Source of the DNA: Porphyra umbilicalis
Lineage: Eukaryota; Rhodophyta; Bangiophyceae; Bangiales; Bangiaceae
Direction of reading: 5' to 3'
Length of the DNA stretch: 64,000 nt
Assembly: GCA_002049455.2 (NCBI GenBank)
Contig: KV918789.1
Coordinates: 124,001-188,000, forward strand
Shown here: piece after piece, positions 33,570 to 44,754 of the stretch
Position numbering within the stretch: position 1 is the stretch's first letter
How the letters are laid out: every line of letters starts with the position of its first letter
Notes under the pieces: generated by a model
Seen by the model: only the letters and a program-made list of their open reading frames with translations
Databases searched by the model: none
What the model was told of the DNA's origin: nothing
Program-made: the position numbers and the translations under genes

Positions 33570-36130
33570 ACACGTTCAAAATAGCTGCGGCAGAGCAGTT
33601 ACGGACGGTGTGCTCGGCAGCTTTCCTCTGAATGTTCGCAGTAAGCATCGACGCGGCTGTGGACACACGGGCTGCAGTGCCGGATGAATCCGCATGCCAA
33701 TTATAGTGTCCTTTGTCGGTTGCACCGTCAGACTAAAGTTGGCGCACAGCGTCTCGACCTGGAGGCGCGTCGCCGTAGCGGCGTCCGTTTGTGACGGCGA
33801 CGGCCCCGAGGGCCGCCTACTGAACTCGTCCTTGGTGGCCTGAATGAGAATACATTGGCGCCACATTATCCTGACCACCGGCGGAGGCACCTTAAACAAG
33901 ACACAGAGGGACAGCCTCATACCGAGCGGCATCACCGGGGGAGCATAGACGCGGGCACTCACGCTGAATGCAAGCACGTGCTCGTTCGCGGGCAACACGG
34001 TAACGTCGAAGAGGGCCTCGATGATGTCTTAGCTGATGAGGTTATCGCCCAGCCAGAGCTGCGTCTCGTAGCGCGGCAGGCTGTAGTACGTGAAGGTACG
34101 GTCGTGAACTGCGCGGTCTTTTTTGCGAAGCCATCCGCCGGAAGGAGACCCGTGGGATGGTGTCCCACAAATGTGTGAGCCACGTCGGCATCGGCCGCCG
34201 CCTCGTTTGCTTATAGATCGTAGTTGAAAACGTTTGCGTCCCTCGAGTCTGCCGTAGAGGGCTCGAACTTGAGTTTCGCGGGTGGCCGCCGGTAGGAGCG
34301 GCAACGGCGGGTACCGGAGAAGTGGGACAAGTAGATTCCAGAGACATACCTGAGCTACCGGAGGACCCAGATAAAGGCGCTGAAAACTACTTACTGCCGC
34401 AAAGAGGCGCAAACGGGCGCCTTGTGCGCGTGGGAGGGCGTGAGGGCAGCTTTGGCTGCCAGCCGCTGCAGGCGTCTCGTCGATCCGACCTTTGAGGTTG
34501 GGAGCATTGGTGGCTTGAATAAGTTGTGGGCCGCCCGAAGGCAGTCAATGAGAAGAGCTCCACTGCAGCTGCCAGTGAGAAGTAGGAGCGGCCGCGCAAC
34601 GTCTCCGCGTGTCAGACCGAGGCCGTTGGGGTCGAGGTGGCGCCGAAGCCTCTGTCGCTTCTTTCGCCGACGCAACTGTCACCGCTGGCGCTGTCGCCGT
34701 GGCGGTTTACCCCGCCGACGGCAAACTGACAGTCGAGACCCTCGCCGCAGACGCCGCCTTCACCGCCATTGTGCCTGTGAGTGACGCCTCTACATCCTGT
34801 GCCAAGTCCATTGGCGGAGCATTCGCGTGTGACCTCGGTGACGGGGGCACCGGCAGCGCCTAAACTCTCTTTGGGGAGGAGACTGTCTTTCAGTCGGCAG
34901 GTGCTGGAAGCGATACCTTCGAGGCCCAAGGAGGTTGTCAATAGGGAGTCCTGCTTCGGGCGGCAGCGCACCTCAACTCACGAGCCGCGCCTGCTCCCAA
35001 GAGATGGTTTTCATGCCATGCGGCAGCCGCAACGACTCAAACAGGGTCGTCATCGGTGAGTAGACGATCCCGCTGTCATCAGACGCGAGCATTTGGTTAT
35101 GGCAGTTAGCCGACAACGTGAGGTTGGTATCTTTCTCTGACAGGACGCGGTAACGCATGGAGAGAGTGAGATACAGCTGGAGCAGCGCGGCCCTCACGTG
35201 ATTGAGCACGTTCAGCAGAAGCTCTCCGAATGAAATCTCGCCGCGCTGCCGCGCCTGCTTGATGTCGAGAATGCAGTTGCCGACCTCTTGCACCAAGAGA
35301 CTACCGATATCGAAATAGAGATCGTCGCCAACGACGGGGGACGATACCGACTCGAACATCTTTGACCAGTCTGAGTCGTACTGCACCCAAAATGGGCGGG
35401 GGAAGGGGCCCTCGAAGTCGCCGGGGCGGCACGGCAGCGCTTGGAGTCCCAAAATGGGCGTCGAGCGGCCGACATCGCCCTCCTTGACCTGTTGGCAGAA
35501 GCAGGACGGCGGCGTAGCCCACGCGAGGTGGCGAAGTGCAGCTCCCGCCGAGGTGGCCGCCCATACGCCAGCGGAGGAGTGGTTGGTAATTTTCGAACGG
35601 CACGTAGTCGCCGACGTCGGCGGCTAAGTGCACGACCTCTTCGTTCTCAACGTCGGCCGCTGAGGCAGAACGAGCGCCGCGGGGTCGGCTGCTTTTGGGG
35701 GGGACCACCGTGGGCATCACTACCACCGCCAGTGGCCGGGCCTACAGGACGAAGAGGGGAGAAAAGGTGGCCAGGGGACGGTAGGCCGGCGGGGTACGGC
35801 CCGCGGCCATGCCGCCGCAGCCGGCATCACAAGGCCCCACCTCGTAGTCTGCACGGTGCAAGACGCCGGGCAAGTATTTCACCGCATCTCGCAGCAGCCT
35901 CAAATCTGGTTCCTCGTTAGAAGTGGTCACCGCCTCAGCACGCAACGCAGAAGGCACCCGATCGACAGCTCTTTCGCAGCCGTCCTCTGCCACCTCACAT
36001 TGGCTGCCTGGTGCGTTGCGGGCCGAGCTGGCGCCACCAGCTTCAGCGGTCGGCGGCGCTCCGCCGACCCCAGCGTCGGGCTCTAGGGCACCCGTCGGAG
36101 CTCCCATCTCCAGGCCACACCACACTTTCG
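33570..36130 (-). pseudogene. Degraded, unidentified coding region
   Basis: Several minus-strand stretches have balanced protein-like composition, unlike their neighbours. One near 35,000-35,450 includes SSPVVGDDLYFDIGSLLVQE, and one upstream (35,590-35,680) includes VGDYVPFENYQPLL. Another at 33,780-34,110 includes TYYSLPRYETQLWLGDN. They look like an old structural protein or an element gene that is no longer whole. I cannot assign a family, and an endogenised virus-like element is one possibility. A plus-strand frame at 34,609-34,863 overlaps it and is equally unassigned. Confidence 0.3.
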
Positions 36131-37828
36131 CCACGCAATCTCGGTCTGCTGCGCCTTACTCCCGCCGACATGGGAGCTGTGGACTGTGCGGGGGTGGCCT
36201 CGCTGTCCTCCAGCTAGCCCCTCTTGATGCCAATGGTGCTTGTTCTCTCATTCGGAGCGCGCAACACATAGCAACATCGCGATCTGTCTTTTCAGGGTCC
36301 TACAGACTTTCCGACTCCTATTCCCTCAGAATGTAAGAAGTCTAGCGCCCTGAAACTGCCTGAAGCGCGTCGGCCGCCCCACGTTTGGCCTTTTCGCCAA
36401 CTACGCACCACCCTTTCTTCATGTGGGAGCGGTCACACGGCTAGGAGACCACTTGCCTTGTGGACGCAGCGGCGTTCGCCGCTGTCATTCTGCCCCATTC
36501 ACCTTTCTCACTTCCCCATATCCCCCCTCCCGCGCCGCCTGTCACCCCCTCACGCATTTTGGATGTGCAGCTCTCGTGCCGCAACGAGATGGTTATCTCT
36601 TCTGGTAGTCAAAGATCTTGACTATTGAGACAGTGCGACTGCGGCTTTGACAAGCACCGTCATCCATACTTCCACGACGTCCTGGTCTGGATTCAGCTGC
36701 TCCGCAGCACGAAGGAGAAAAGCTACGACGGATGCGTCCGCCTCATTTTTTGATTGACCCGCGGTGCTCTCTGTGCCGCCTGTCGACGAGAACACTCAAC
36801 TGCAACAGGCACTGGCGCTCTCACTCAGACTCCAGGAAGCTCAGGGCCGTGCTCTTGGGCCCGCAAACGGGTGCCCATTGTCCGGTCTACCTGGTACCGT
36901 TGACCGCAGCGCGGTGCTGGGACGGCACAAGAGCGCCGAAGCTTCCTTACACTGAAGAACTGCTCTCAACTCCTCAGCGAAGGAGGCAACTGGCCCCGCG
37001 CTATGTTTGTCACAATGTTGGCCTTTGTTTGCAAACGTGCCTGCCCAGCTCGCAGACACCCCTGCGCACGGGCTTCCTGGCGCCCACGTTTCCTTTGAAG
37101 AATCGTGACGCTCACTCCTGTGCTCTCTCGCCATCGCACGCGTTCTTATGGGCACCTTACCTTACTGCAGGGAAAGCACAAGCTGCACAGGCGTTCATTC
37201 CGAGCGCTACGCGCGATCCGCTGACACTACAGCGTGGTCCTGCGTGGGCTCGTGGTATAGGCGCCCACCGCCTGCTGTTTCCTATGAGAAGCCTTGCTTC
37301 TGCGCTGACACTCCCAAATGCATCGTCGTCACCGTTCTGGATAAGCACCCGCGAAAAGGTCTTGGAGCTTTCGAACACTTGCCGCTGGCGGTGGTGCTGT
37401 TGCCGCCTTGCATGCGCGGGCCCACTCAGGTGCGACAGAGAGTCCGCCTGTCGTATGGAGCGCTGTGTGTCAGTCGGGCACTATTGGGGCCTCCTTGAAG
37501 CCCGCAGTCTGACATATCATGGCAAATTCCGTGGAACCGCGACTGGGACTGCCTCGGCAGCCAATTCATGTAAGCTGCTGCGCATTACGCTCGCAGTGCG
37601 GTATGGAATGCTCCAGCCGCCCAAGCCTCCCAAAGCCGTACGGTCTACTTCTCGGACCAGGACTTCCTCCGGCTTGTGCGGACTCACCACGAACGTTACA
37701 AGGGGGGGCCACAACCACCATCTTGGCCTTATCCACCCCGGTTTCTGGTAGGGAGTCGGCTGCGACTTTGCCGGCTGTACCTAGAAGGTGGGATCGTGAC
37801 TGTGTACTCGACGCAGACGACTGGCAAC
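36131..37828 (+). other. Unidentified; weak protease-like fragments
   Basis: At 36,630-36,740 a frame reads CDCGFDKHRHPYFHDVLVWI. At 36,785-36,850 another reads ENTQLQQALALSLRLQEA, which resembles a ubiquitin-interacting motif. Together they loosely recall the insert region of ubiquitin-specific proteases, but the catalytic Cys and His boxes were not found. A 339-codon frame at 36,732-37,751 covers the same place in a different frame and looks fortuitous. Confidence 0.2.
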
Positions 37829-39060
37829 ATGGTTTTTGACGACACGGCGCGCATGCTGGCGGTGTCGTGGGTGCTGTTTGAGGGGTTTACCGAAAAAGAG
37901 GCTGCACGACGCCTCGCCTCCCATCGATTGAATCTGCAGGGATGTTTCAGCGCCTATATCGCGTCGGGCGAGTGGTGGCCTCACCCGGTGTCACGAAACC
38001 GGCATGCGGACGACGTCATCCACGACTCCCATTTCATTGAATTCGTGAACGCTGTCATCCCGTCGGACCCGGGGCAGCTGATAGGTGAAATAAAGGATTT
38101 CTTTGCTTTTCTGTTCACCCTCCCTGGCTACCAAGACTCCTACAAGACGTCTATCGGCACGCTCGACCGAGTCCTTCGCGCTACCGATTTTACCTACCGC
38201 CGGTTGTACCGAATGTGCAGGGAGCGCGACCAAGAACGCCGCGTGGATTTTGCGCGCGTCTTGACAGAGTAATAGCTGTCAAGACGCGCGCAAAAGACAC
38301 GCGGCGTTCTTGGCCGCGCTTCCTGCACATTCGGTACAACCGGCGGTAGGTAAGACCGGTAGCGCGTGGGACTCGGTCGAGTGTGCCGATAGATGTCTTG
38401 TAGGAGTCGCGATAGCGACGGACAGTGGACAGAAAAGTAAGAACATCCTTTATTTCACCTATTTGCTGCTACGGGTCCGACAGGATGACAGCGTTGACGG
38501 CTTGAAGGAAATGGGAGTCGTAGATGACGTTGTCCGCATGAGGGGTGCATCGTCTCCGTTGACGAAACGCACAAAGATGGGGCAGATATGCGGAGACGGC
38601 GCGGCAGGTGGTTTCGCGGAACGTGCTATGATTGCCTCTCTCGGGCTGTTAAGAACATGCTTCGGACTTCACCAATGATGGCAGTATCCTACGAGACGGG
38701 CATCATCCAGTGTGTGACGACACCACCACCCCCCGCGCAGAACTCGGACGTCTGGGAGATATTTTTCGGGGGGCTGCTGCCGACGATGAACGAGGTCGTC
38801 CTTGGGCGCTTGAGCCCGAAAGTGCGTCCTACTCTATGACAATGCGCCCATCCACTCGGCTGAAGCGGACGCATCGATTGCGGCGGCGGGTGTCCTCCCT
38901 CTGCGGCTCCCTCCCTGCCGCCCGGATTTCCAACCAATCGAGGAGGTGTTCAGTGAGCTTTCTAGCTGGTGAAAGACGATGCATCACGCCTTCCCGGGGG
39001 AGCCAGACGCCCTACACCACGCTCTGGCCTTTGCTGCCTTGACGGCAGAAAACATAGGCA
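37829..39060 (+). pseudogene. IS630/Tc1-like transposase, decayed (alpha)
   Basis: The start ATG at 37,829 gives VFDDTARMLAVSWVLFEGF, closely matching the intact copy at 52.6-53.7 kb. The frame stops at 38,272, where an inverted copy of its own middle follows (38,277 to about 38,541). The catalytic half resumes in the plus direction at 38,546 with CIVSVDETHKDG (first Asp). It continues with LLYDNAPIHSAEA (second Asp) and FQPIEEVFSEL (Glu) in a shifted frame, after a change between 38,800 and 38,830. The end of the gene is lost at the junction with the zinc-finger gene. The inverted duplication and the shift make it inactive. Confidence 0.75.
38020..38541. repeat. Inverted duplication, about 250-bp arms, 10-nt loop
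   Basis: The transposase segment ending at 38,266 is repeated in reverse complement from 38,277, with the loop GAGTAATAGC. The arms are about 250 bp long and differ at only a small fraction of sites. A transcript through it would fold into a long double-stranded hairpin. Confidence 0.8.
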
Positions 39061-40592
39061 GCTACCATCCATCGGTTCTCTCCCACCTGACCGACTCGCG
39101 GTGCCGGGGTGCTGGCCCCAGCCACCCCAGGCTGGCCCGTAGACCCATTGCGAAGACTGTGCGCGTCCCTAGGCAGAACGAACGACGAAACTGAGATAGG
39201 CAAACACACAGGCGATATAGTTAGTTCCCGATTGGAGCTCTCTCTCGTGGCTGGAAAACGCGAATAAAGGGATTACGATACAGTCAAGGCAACGGGGAAG
39301 GAGGCACCGCCAACATACAACCGAACCGACCCAACTGGTTCACTCAGCGTGCTCGTCAACGCGCCAATGCGGTCCACGTGGCCTTTGTGCTTGGTTGCGC
39401 TTGCCTTCTCAAGCCGCTTGTGAAGCCCACGTCGAATCACATATGAGTTTAGGATCTCTCCAGGAGCCGACTGTTCACAATCGTTGCCAGCCTGCGTTGC
39501 ATCAGCGAGCAGCAAGGCGGTGTTCTCGTTCATGCCCCCCGCAATCTCACCCGCGTAGGCCTCATGGTAGGCAGCTCCACGAGGGTTGGTCACGAGAGCC
39601 TCTCGTGCATGCGGCCCGGTCAGCGCGTCCGCCACACGGGTCTGGGAGGCGGCTCGGGCCGCCGGGGGTAGGCTTGTTTCGTCTGTTCGCAGCGCCGCCT
39701 TTTTTCGCATGGCGCCGGCCTCGCCCCTGTCTTCTTTCAGGGCTGCTGCACGGCGTGCCGACTCTGCCTCGAGCTCGAGATGAATGCGCTGCGTCTTGCT
39801 ACACATTATGAAGCGGGGCTGGAAGCGCCTCTCCTTATTTTTGATGATGTGCAGTCAACCTGTTTGAGTCCTTCGTAGGGTGAAGGCCTTCGACAAAGCC
39901 ATGGTATGGGGAAAATGTCCCTCTTCAAAGCAAAGTATACAGCTGTGCAGCACCAGTAGCGGATGTCCAATAGCAATTATCAGCGAGTGACTATGACAGT
40001 GCCACGAGAGTCAGTATCCGTCACCGAACGACGAAGCGAGAGAACACAAGCTCCAGAAGACACGAGAAGAAGACATCTCGTCCACAAAAGAAATATGAAA
40101 TGGACACGCACACTGCAGTCCTCGGGAATGTCTTCTTAGCAGTATTAGAGCATGGACAATGTTTGGCCCGAAACTCGACGGGGATGGTCGGGCTGGACAT
40201 GCACTCGAGGCTCCGAGCGCCGCACGTGCCGGCGTTGTGCTTATCGTGCGAAAACCGCTTGCGGTACCCGCAAATCGAGCACACCTGACCCCAGCGGGCC
40301 TCCTCATCCTCCCCACCCGATCCATCGTCAGCCGGGGCACCCCCGCCCAGCTGCGGAACCCCGTCAGACCCAATTGAGGACAGCGGTGCGGAGAACCCAG
40401 AAGCCACCGCATCGGTTGTCCCCACGGGGCTTGCGCGAACCGGTGTCACCGCATTGTCAGTCGCCGTCGGGCGCGTTGGTACAGACCAGTTTAAAGTGTG
40501 GAACCACGACGCTGGCGCGAATCCGCTGGGAGTGGCAGGGGAAGAGGACGTCGCGACGACGTCGGTGCCTACCGGACGGAGCTGGGACGTCA
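39012..40592 (-). pseudogene. CxxC-GYRK zinc-finger gene, alpha copy (decayed)
   Basis: The predicted exons are 40,112-40,592, 39,319-39,942 and 39,168 downward. The first exon has a Ser/Pro/Gly-rich acidic linker, then CSICGYRKRFSHDKH...C (a CCHC-type finger) and CPC. The second begins CILCFEEGH (zinc knuckle) and continues to a helical Ala-rich part containing ALVTNPRGAAY. The third begins DAHSLRNGS and then runs into the antisense of the transposase tail, stopping at 39,012. Intron 1 (40,111-39,943) is GTGCGT...AG. Intron 2 (39,318-39,169) is GTATGT...TAG, 150 nt, phase 2. One in-frame TGA lies in exon 2 between the knuckle and the CSKT block. The first listed exon starts after an AG in phase 1, so a further upstream exon is expected. 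No known family was recognised. Confidence 0.55.
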
Positions 40593-41529
40593 CTGACGCA
40601 CAAATTTTGAATTTCGACCGTCTGGGACACCTATCGCAGCTGGATCGGACTGCTTCCGGGTCATTGTGAGAGCGGGTGGGGGCGCCGGGGGCTCAGCGAA
40701 CCGCCACCCCCCACCCCGCATAATGCGCCGCGAGAGGCGGCATGGCCCAAAAGTCAATTTGAGCAGGCCATCGACGTGCTGACGTGGATCGTGGGAGCGC
40801 GTGTCGAGCGCGCACCTCTGTTCAGAACGCCACTGAGGTGGGGGGGGGGAGGTTATGTATGCGCCCCACTTTCCCGTCGATGGGAAGACTCTGTATCATA
40901 TTGCTGTCTTCCCAATTTTGGCCGGTGTGGTCAAAGTCAAGAAGGGGTCTGGGTCAACTGCCCATTGGTCAATCGAATTTATCTGGCTGAGTGGATGGCT
41001 GAGACGCTGTTCCACACTGTTGATCACCCCTCTTGACATCGACGGGATCGGCCAAAATTGGCAAGACAGCCATAAGAAGCTCAGATGACATCTCTACGGT
41101 AGTTCCACAAAAAACCTAGCACTCGGCCAAGACCAATAGCACCATGGACAAGATCCAAGATTTATGAACACGTGGAAAAGAGCTAAGGAAAATGTGGCCC
41201 GGAGCACTGTGTGGTTGAAGCTGATCCGAACAGCATCATTGCTGCACCTGGGAGCGAGTCGATACTGCTGTGTGTTGCCGCTTCCAGGATCGTCTCAGGG
41301 CCCCGTCAGTGTGGCACTCGGCCTCGGGGCGAAATAGGATGCTCCGCTGCGCAGCAGGGGACAGAGACAGCCAGATTCGACTCGCAACCCGTTCTCGATA
41401 CGCCTCGCTGGTACTGTACTGTTGGACCCGCCCGATCGGCTCCTAAGTTTTCATGAATCTAAATCAACCCAGTGACGGGCCTCAATTTGGATCTGGAAAG
41501 CTGCCAAACCGTTCAGGATCAATATCGAT
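40593..41529. other. Upstream flank of alpha; repeat remnants
   Basis: No gene seen. Read on the minus strand, 40,780-41,060 contains CCAAAATTGG words and a C-run block that match the ends near 28.4-28.8 kb, so it may be the terminal region of unit alpha. Confidence 0.4.
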
Positions 41530-42245
41530 TCATATTACAATCGATCGTCGGCGTGCCGCGCAGCACGGGTCCGCACAAGATTCCGATCGTTGTCATCCGC
41601 CACCTGCTCGATGAGGCGGTGGTGGCCGCCGCATGCGAACGCCGCAGGCACTCGTAAATTGTGACAGATTGCGCGTGGTGGCCTGCGGTCGTGGCCGACG
41701 ACTGGTGACCATGTAGCGCAGCGCAGCCGGCCAGCGGTGCACGCCCCGCTCAACGGCAGCATCCGGGGGTGTTGCAACAACCGTCCTCCCCCCGCCCCCC
41801 ACCTGTTATCTAAAATTGGCAGTGCATCCGACACGCAGGACGCCTGTGGGGCCAGGCACTGTGCGCCCCCCCCCCACTTCATCGTGATGTCCCAAATTGG
41901 CTGTGTGTCAGAAACGCAGTACGTCTCCGGGGCCAGGCACTGGACGCGCCCCCCCCCCCCACCGGGTATCCGAAATTCGCAGTGTTTCCGAAACGCAGGG
42001 TGCCTCAGGCGCCGGGCACTGTGCGCCCCCCCCCCCTCCATCGTGAGGTCTCAAAATGGTAGTGTTTCCGGAGCGCAGGACCTTTTTGGGGCCAGGCACT
42101 GGTCCCGCACCACTCCCCCCCTGATCATACTCCAAATTGGCAGTGTTTCCGACGGCAGGACGTTTTAGTTGGGGCCAGGTACAGGTCGGGTCCCCCCCCT
42201 CCCCCCCTTCATAGGAACCAGAATCGGCAGTGTCTGCAGCACGCA
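41530..42245 (+). repeat. Minisatellite, about 80-bp unit, six copies, with unique head
   Basis: Units beginning AAATTGGCAGTG-like occur near 41,812, 41,893, 41,969, 42,054, 42,132 and 42,218, about 76-86 bp apart. Each has ACGCAGGACG, then GGGGCCAGGCACTG, and ends in a C8-C13 run. The head (41,530-41,700) matches the repeat at 28.37-28.5 kb. The array ends about 350 bp before the zinc-finger gene of unit gamma and may be its terminal repeat. Confidence 0.75.
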
Positions 42246-42590
42246 GGCGGTTCCTGGAGCCCGAAAGCCACTCACATGCTGTTGAGGGGCATCGTCGGTC
42301 ATCTGCTTGTGCGGGTGGGTACAGCACACAGCACGGGTGGCGAAGCCTGGCCCCCGGTGACGTTTCCTCACGATGGCGTGCGCAGCCCCATGCGGACATC
42401 ATTTTGGTGCGCGGGCCGCACTGTCTGCCGCATGTCAGCAGTTCGCCAATCGTATTAATTTGTGTGCCGGCGACGACGTCGAGCGGTCGGGATGGCACCA
42501 CCGTCGTTACGCTGTCCCCTTCCCAGGCCCGAACCCCCTCCCCCTGAGTCATCGACTCGCCCACTGATTGCTTGGTTCACACACCAAACC

Positions 42591-43783
42591 ATGTCATCTG
42601 GTGATGAGATTTGGCCGGTCTGCGCCTGCCCGGCCGACGATGGGGCGGCCGATACGGGACGCGCGGCTGGATCGGTACCGTCGCGTTCCAGCCCCGCTGA
42701 GAATTCGGGTGGTGCGGCTGCCTCTGACGATGGGTCGTCTGAGGCGACTGATGAGGAGGGCGAGGCCCGTCTGGGCCAGGCGTGTTCGATTTGCGGGTAC
42801 CGCAAGCGGTTTTCGCACGACAACCACAACGCACGCACGTGCGGTGCAAGAAGCCTCGAATGCGCTTTCAGTCTAAACGTCCCGGCCGAGTTCCGGGCCG
42901 AGGTTTGCCCTTGCTCTAACACGACTGAGAAGGCAAAAACATGCCCCAAGTCGGCTGTGTATTGCTGATCCCCGAATTTTGTCCTGGTGGACACAGACTG
43001 ACTTGCGGACCGACCCTCTCCACCAATCAGATGCGCCCCTGGGACTGACTTATTGCTCCTGATTGCTAACATGTCCCCATGCAGCCTGGAAATTAACATC
43101 AGCTCCTCTTTTTTTCCGCACTTCTGGCGAGGGAACAGTAGAAAATCTGAAAAGTTCGCGTGGGCAGCTTGCTCCGTGTCAAGAAAAGCGGATCCAGCGG
43201 CAACAAACAGTGAGTTCTGCTGGATGCAAGGTCCTGGCACCAATTGCGGACTTTTAATTGGCTTCGATGCCTTCTTACTGTCGTTGTAAACCAAAAGAGT
43301 GCTCTTGTTCAGAGTCAGTCTCGGTCTCTGTCCCCCAGGACAAAATTCGGGGAGCAGCAATACGTTTTTGTTTCCCTGTGGAGGTGACACAAGTTCCTTG
43401 TTGGATTACACCGTCGTGCTGGCTATGCCGTATGATCATTGGATGACACATGCTAACTCGTGTGTCTCTCGTGTGTGACTTTGCTACGATGTCATTAGCT
43501 GGTTATTTTTTTGTTGCACGCTGTGTTTCCAGGAGGGACACCTTACCCACACTATGACCGTGACGAAGGCCTTCCCTCTTGGACGTACGAAGAATGATCG
43601 GCTATCGATAGGTCAAAAAAAAGGAGGCGCGCGTCGAGCCCCGTTTTATGATGTGCCCCAAGACCGAGGCTGTGTACCTCGAGCGCCAGGCGGCGTCGGC
43701 GCGCCCAGCGGCTACGCTCCAAGCGAACAGGCGCGAGGCGATCAAGGTTCAAAAGCGGGCGGCGCTTTGTCCCGATTGTGACA
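42591..43783 (+). pseudogene. CxxC-GYRK zinc-finger gene, gamma copy, 5' half
   Basis: From the ATG at 42,591 an acidic Ser/Ala-rich linker leads to CSICGYRKRFSHDNH...C and CPCSNTTEKAKTC. The exon ends at 42,958 in phase 2 before GTATTG. The knuckle exon restarts near 43,514 with CTLCFQEGH. An A8 run at 43,615-43,622 separates it by one frame from the continuation, whose conserved part reads PRFMMCPKTEAVYLERQAAS and ends KRAALCPDCD at the beta insertion point. No clean AG acceptor precedes the knuckle, so this copy was probably decaying already. It is strongly similar to the alpha copy. Confidence 0.6.
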
Positions 43784-43880
43784 GAATAAGCATGCGCTAC
43801 TGTCAGCCGCCAGGAATTTCTTTAAAAGGTAGGTCTCGGGGGGTAGCATGTCGAATCCGTGACTTCCGGAAAGGTAGTCT

Positions 43881-43992
43881 GGTATGGTGCGTGTCCCAAA
43901 AATGAGACATCGCGGTTTTTTCTTTTTTTCTTGGCCCACTGGCCTTCTGCAACGGTCCGATGATGTATTGTGCTTCCCAGAAAAAGTGGATC
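43881..43992 (+). repeat. Subterminal inverted repeat, left copy
   Basis: This holds the 30-bp block GGTATGGTGCGTGTCCC... and the 27-bp block TATTGTGCTTCCCAG..., separated by 55 bp. The reverse complements of both are at the right end of unit beta, where the spacing is 517 bp. A T6 tract follows the first block. Confidence 0.75.
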
Positions 43993-44754
43993 CCTCTGTG
44001 CGAAGCAACTGATCCGCTTCAGAGCAATTGTTTGTCATTGAAGGGCTTCCGACGTCTTCGAACGCACATCCGAGAGAGTTGAGGCTGCTGCAAGGGACAG
44101 GGCCGGTGTTCCGCGCCTCCCCATTGGCCCACAGGGAACGATACAAAATGAACAGGCCAGTCCTGGCCGATTTGTGATAAGATCTCAGGACAGACCGGCT
44201 GAATGACGACTCACGAGCACAAGTGCGCAAAACCCGCCGGCCCCCACTTCTGCATGCGCCGTATCTACACGCCATCACAAGTTGGTGTAGCCCAAACTCG
44301 TTCATCCTGTTCTTTCCTGCTGCCCTCCAGCCAGGTTCCGAACCTGTGATTGGATCCCTGCAATGGAAAACCCTCCACCAGCTGCACTGAGCCTTGTCCC
44401 AACGCATGCATCAGGTGGACATCTGCGCTCAGTGGGTGTGCCCAAGCGCAATGATCAACGACGAGCCGTGGAGCCAACCCCGTCGCAGCTCAGGCCTGTG
44501 GACCAGCGCATTTGCTTTGCATCTCCTATTGTGGACACGGTGTCGCTGCGACGATCCAAAACGGGCGCCGCGCCCGGCGTCCGTCACATTTGCTCGGCCA
44601 TCCAAAGCTGCCTGTGACGTTCTGGCAGACAGCCCCCAAAACTGCAGCTTGCCGTCTGCCACGCTGCAATGCCGGCAAGAAAGGAGCCCATCCTCGGACC
44701 ACAGATCACTGGGGTCCACGAGCTCGTGCTTTTTTCGTTCCCGCCCCCCCCATG
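43993..44754. other. Left interior of beta, no recognisable gene
   Basis: Moderate GC with short frames on both strands. Nothing was recognised. Confidence 0.35.

Larger units (their letters stand above)
37829..40592. mobile_element. Unit alpha: decayed IS630/Tc1-like transposase + zinc-finger gene
   Basis: A plus-strand transposase pseudogene (37,829 to about 39,060) meets a minus-strand zinc-finger gene copy (about 39,070-40,592) tail to tail. At the junction the last part of each gene is missing, so the two run into one another near 39,070. This is the same arrangement as in units beta and gamma. The outer ends of the element are not defined by any inverted repeat I could see. Confidence 0.55.

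Noticed and set aside
36732-37751. 339-codon open frame
   Set aside because: No motif or domain; more protein-like short frames overlap it in other frames, so it looks fortuitous.
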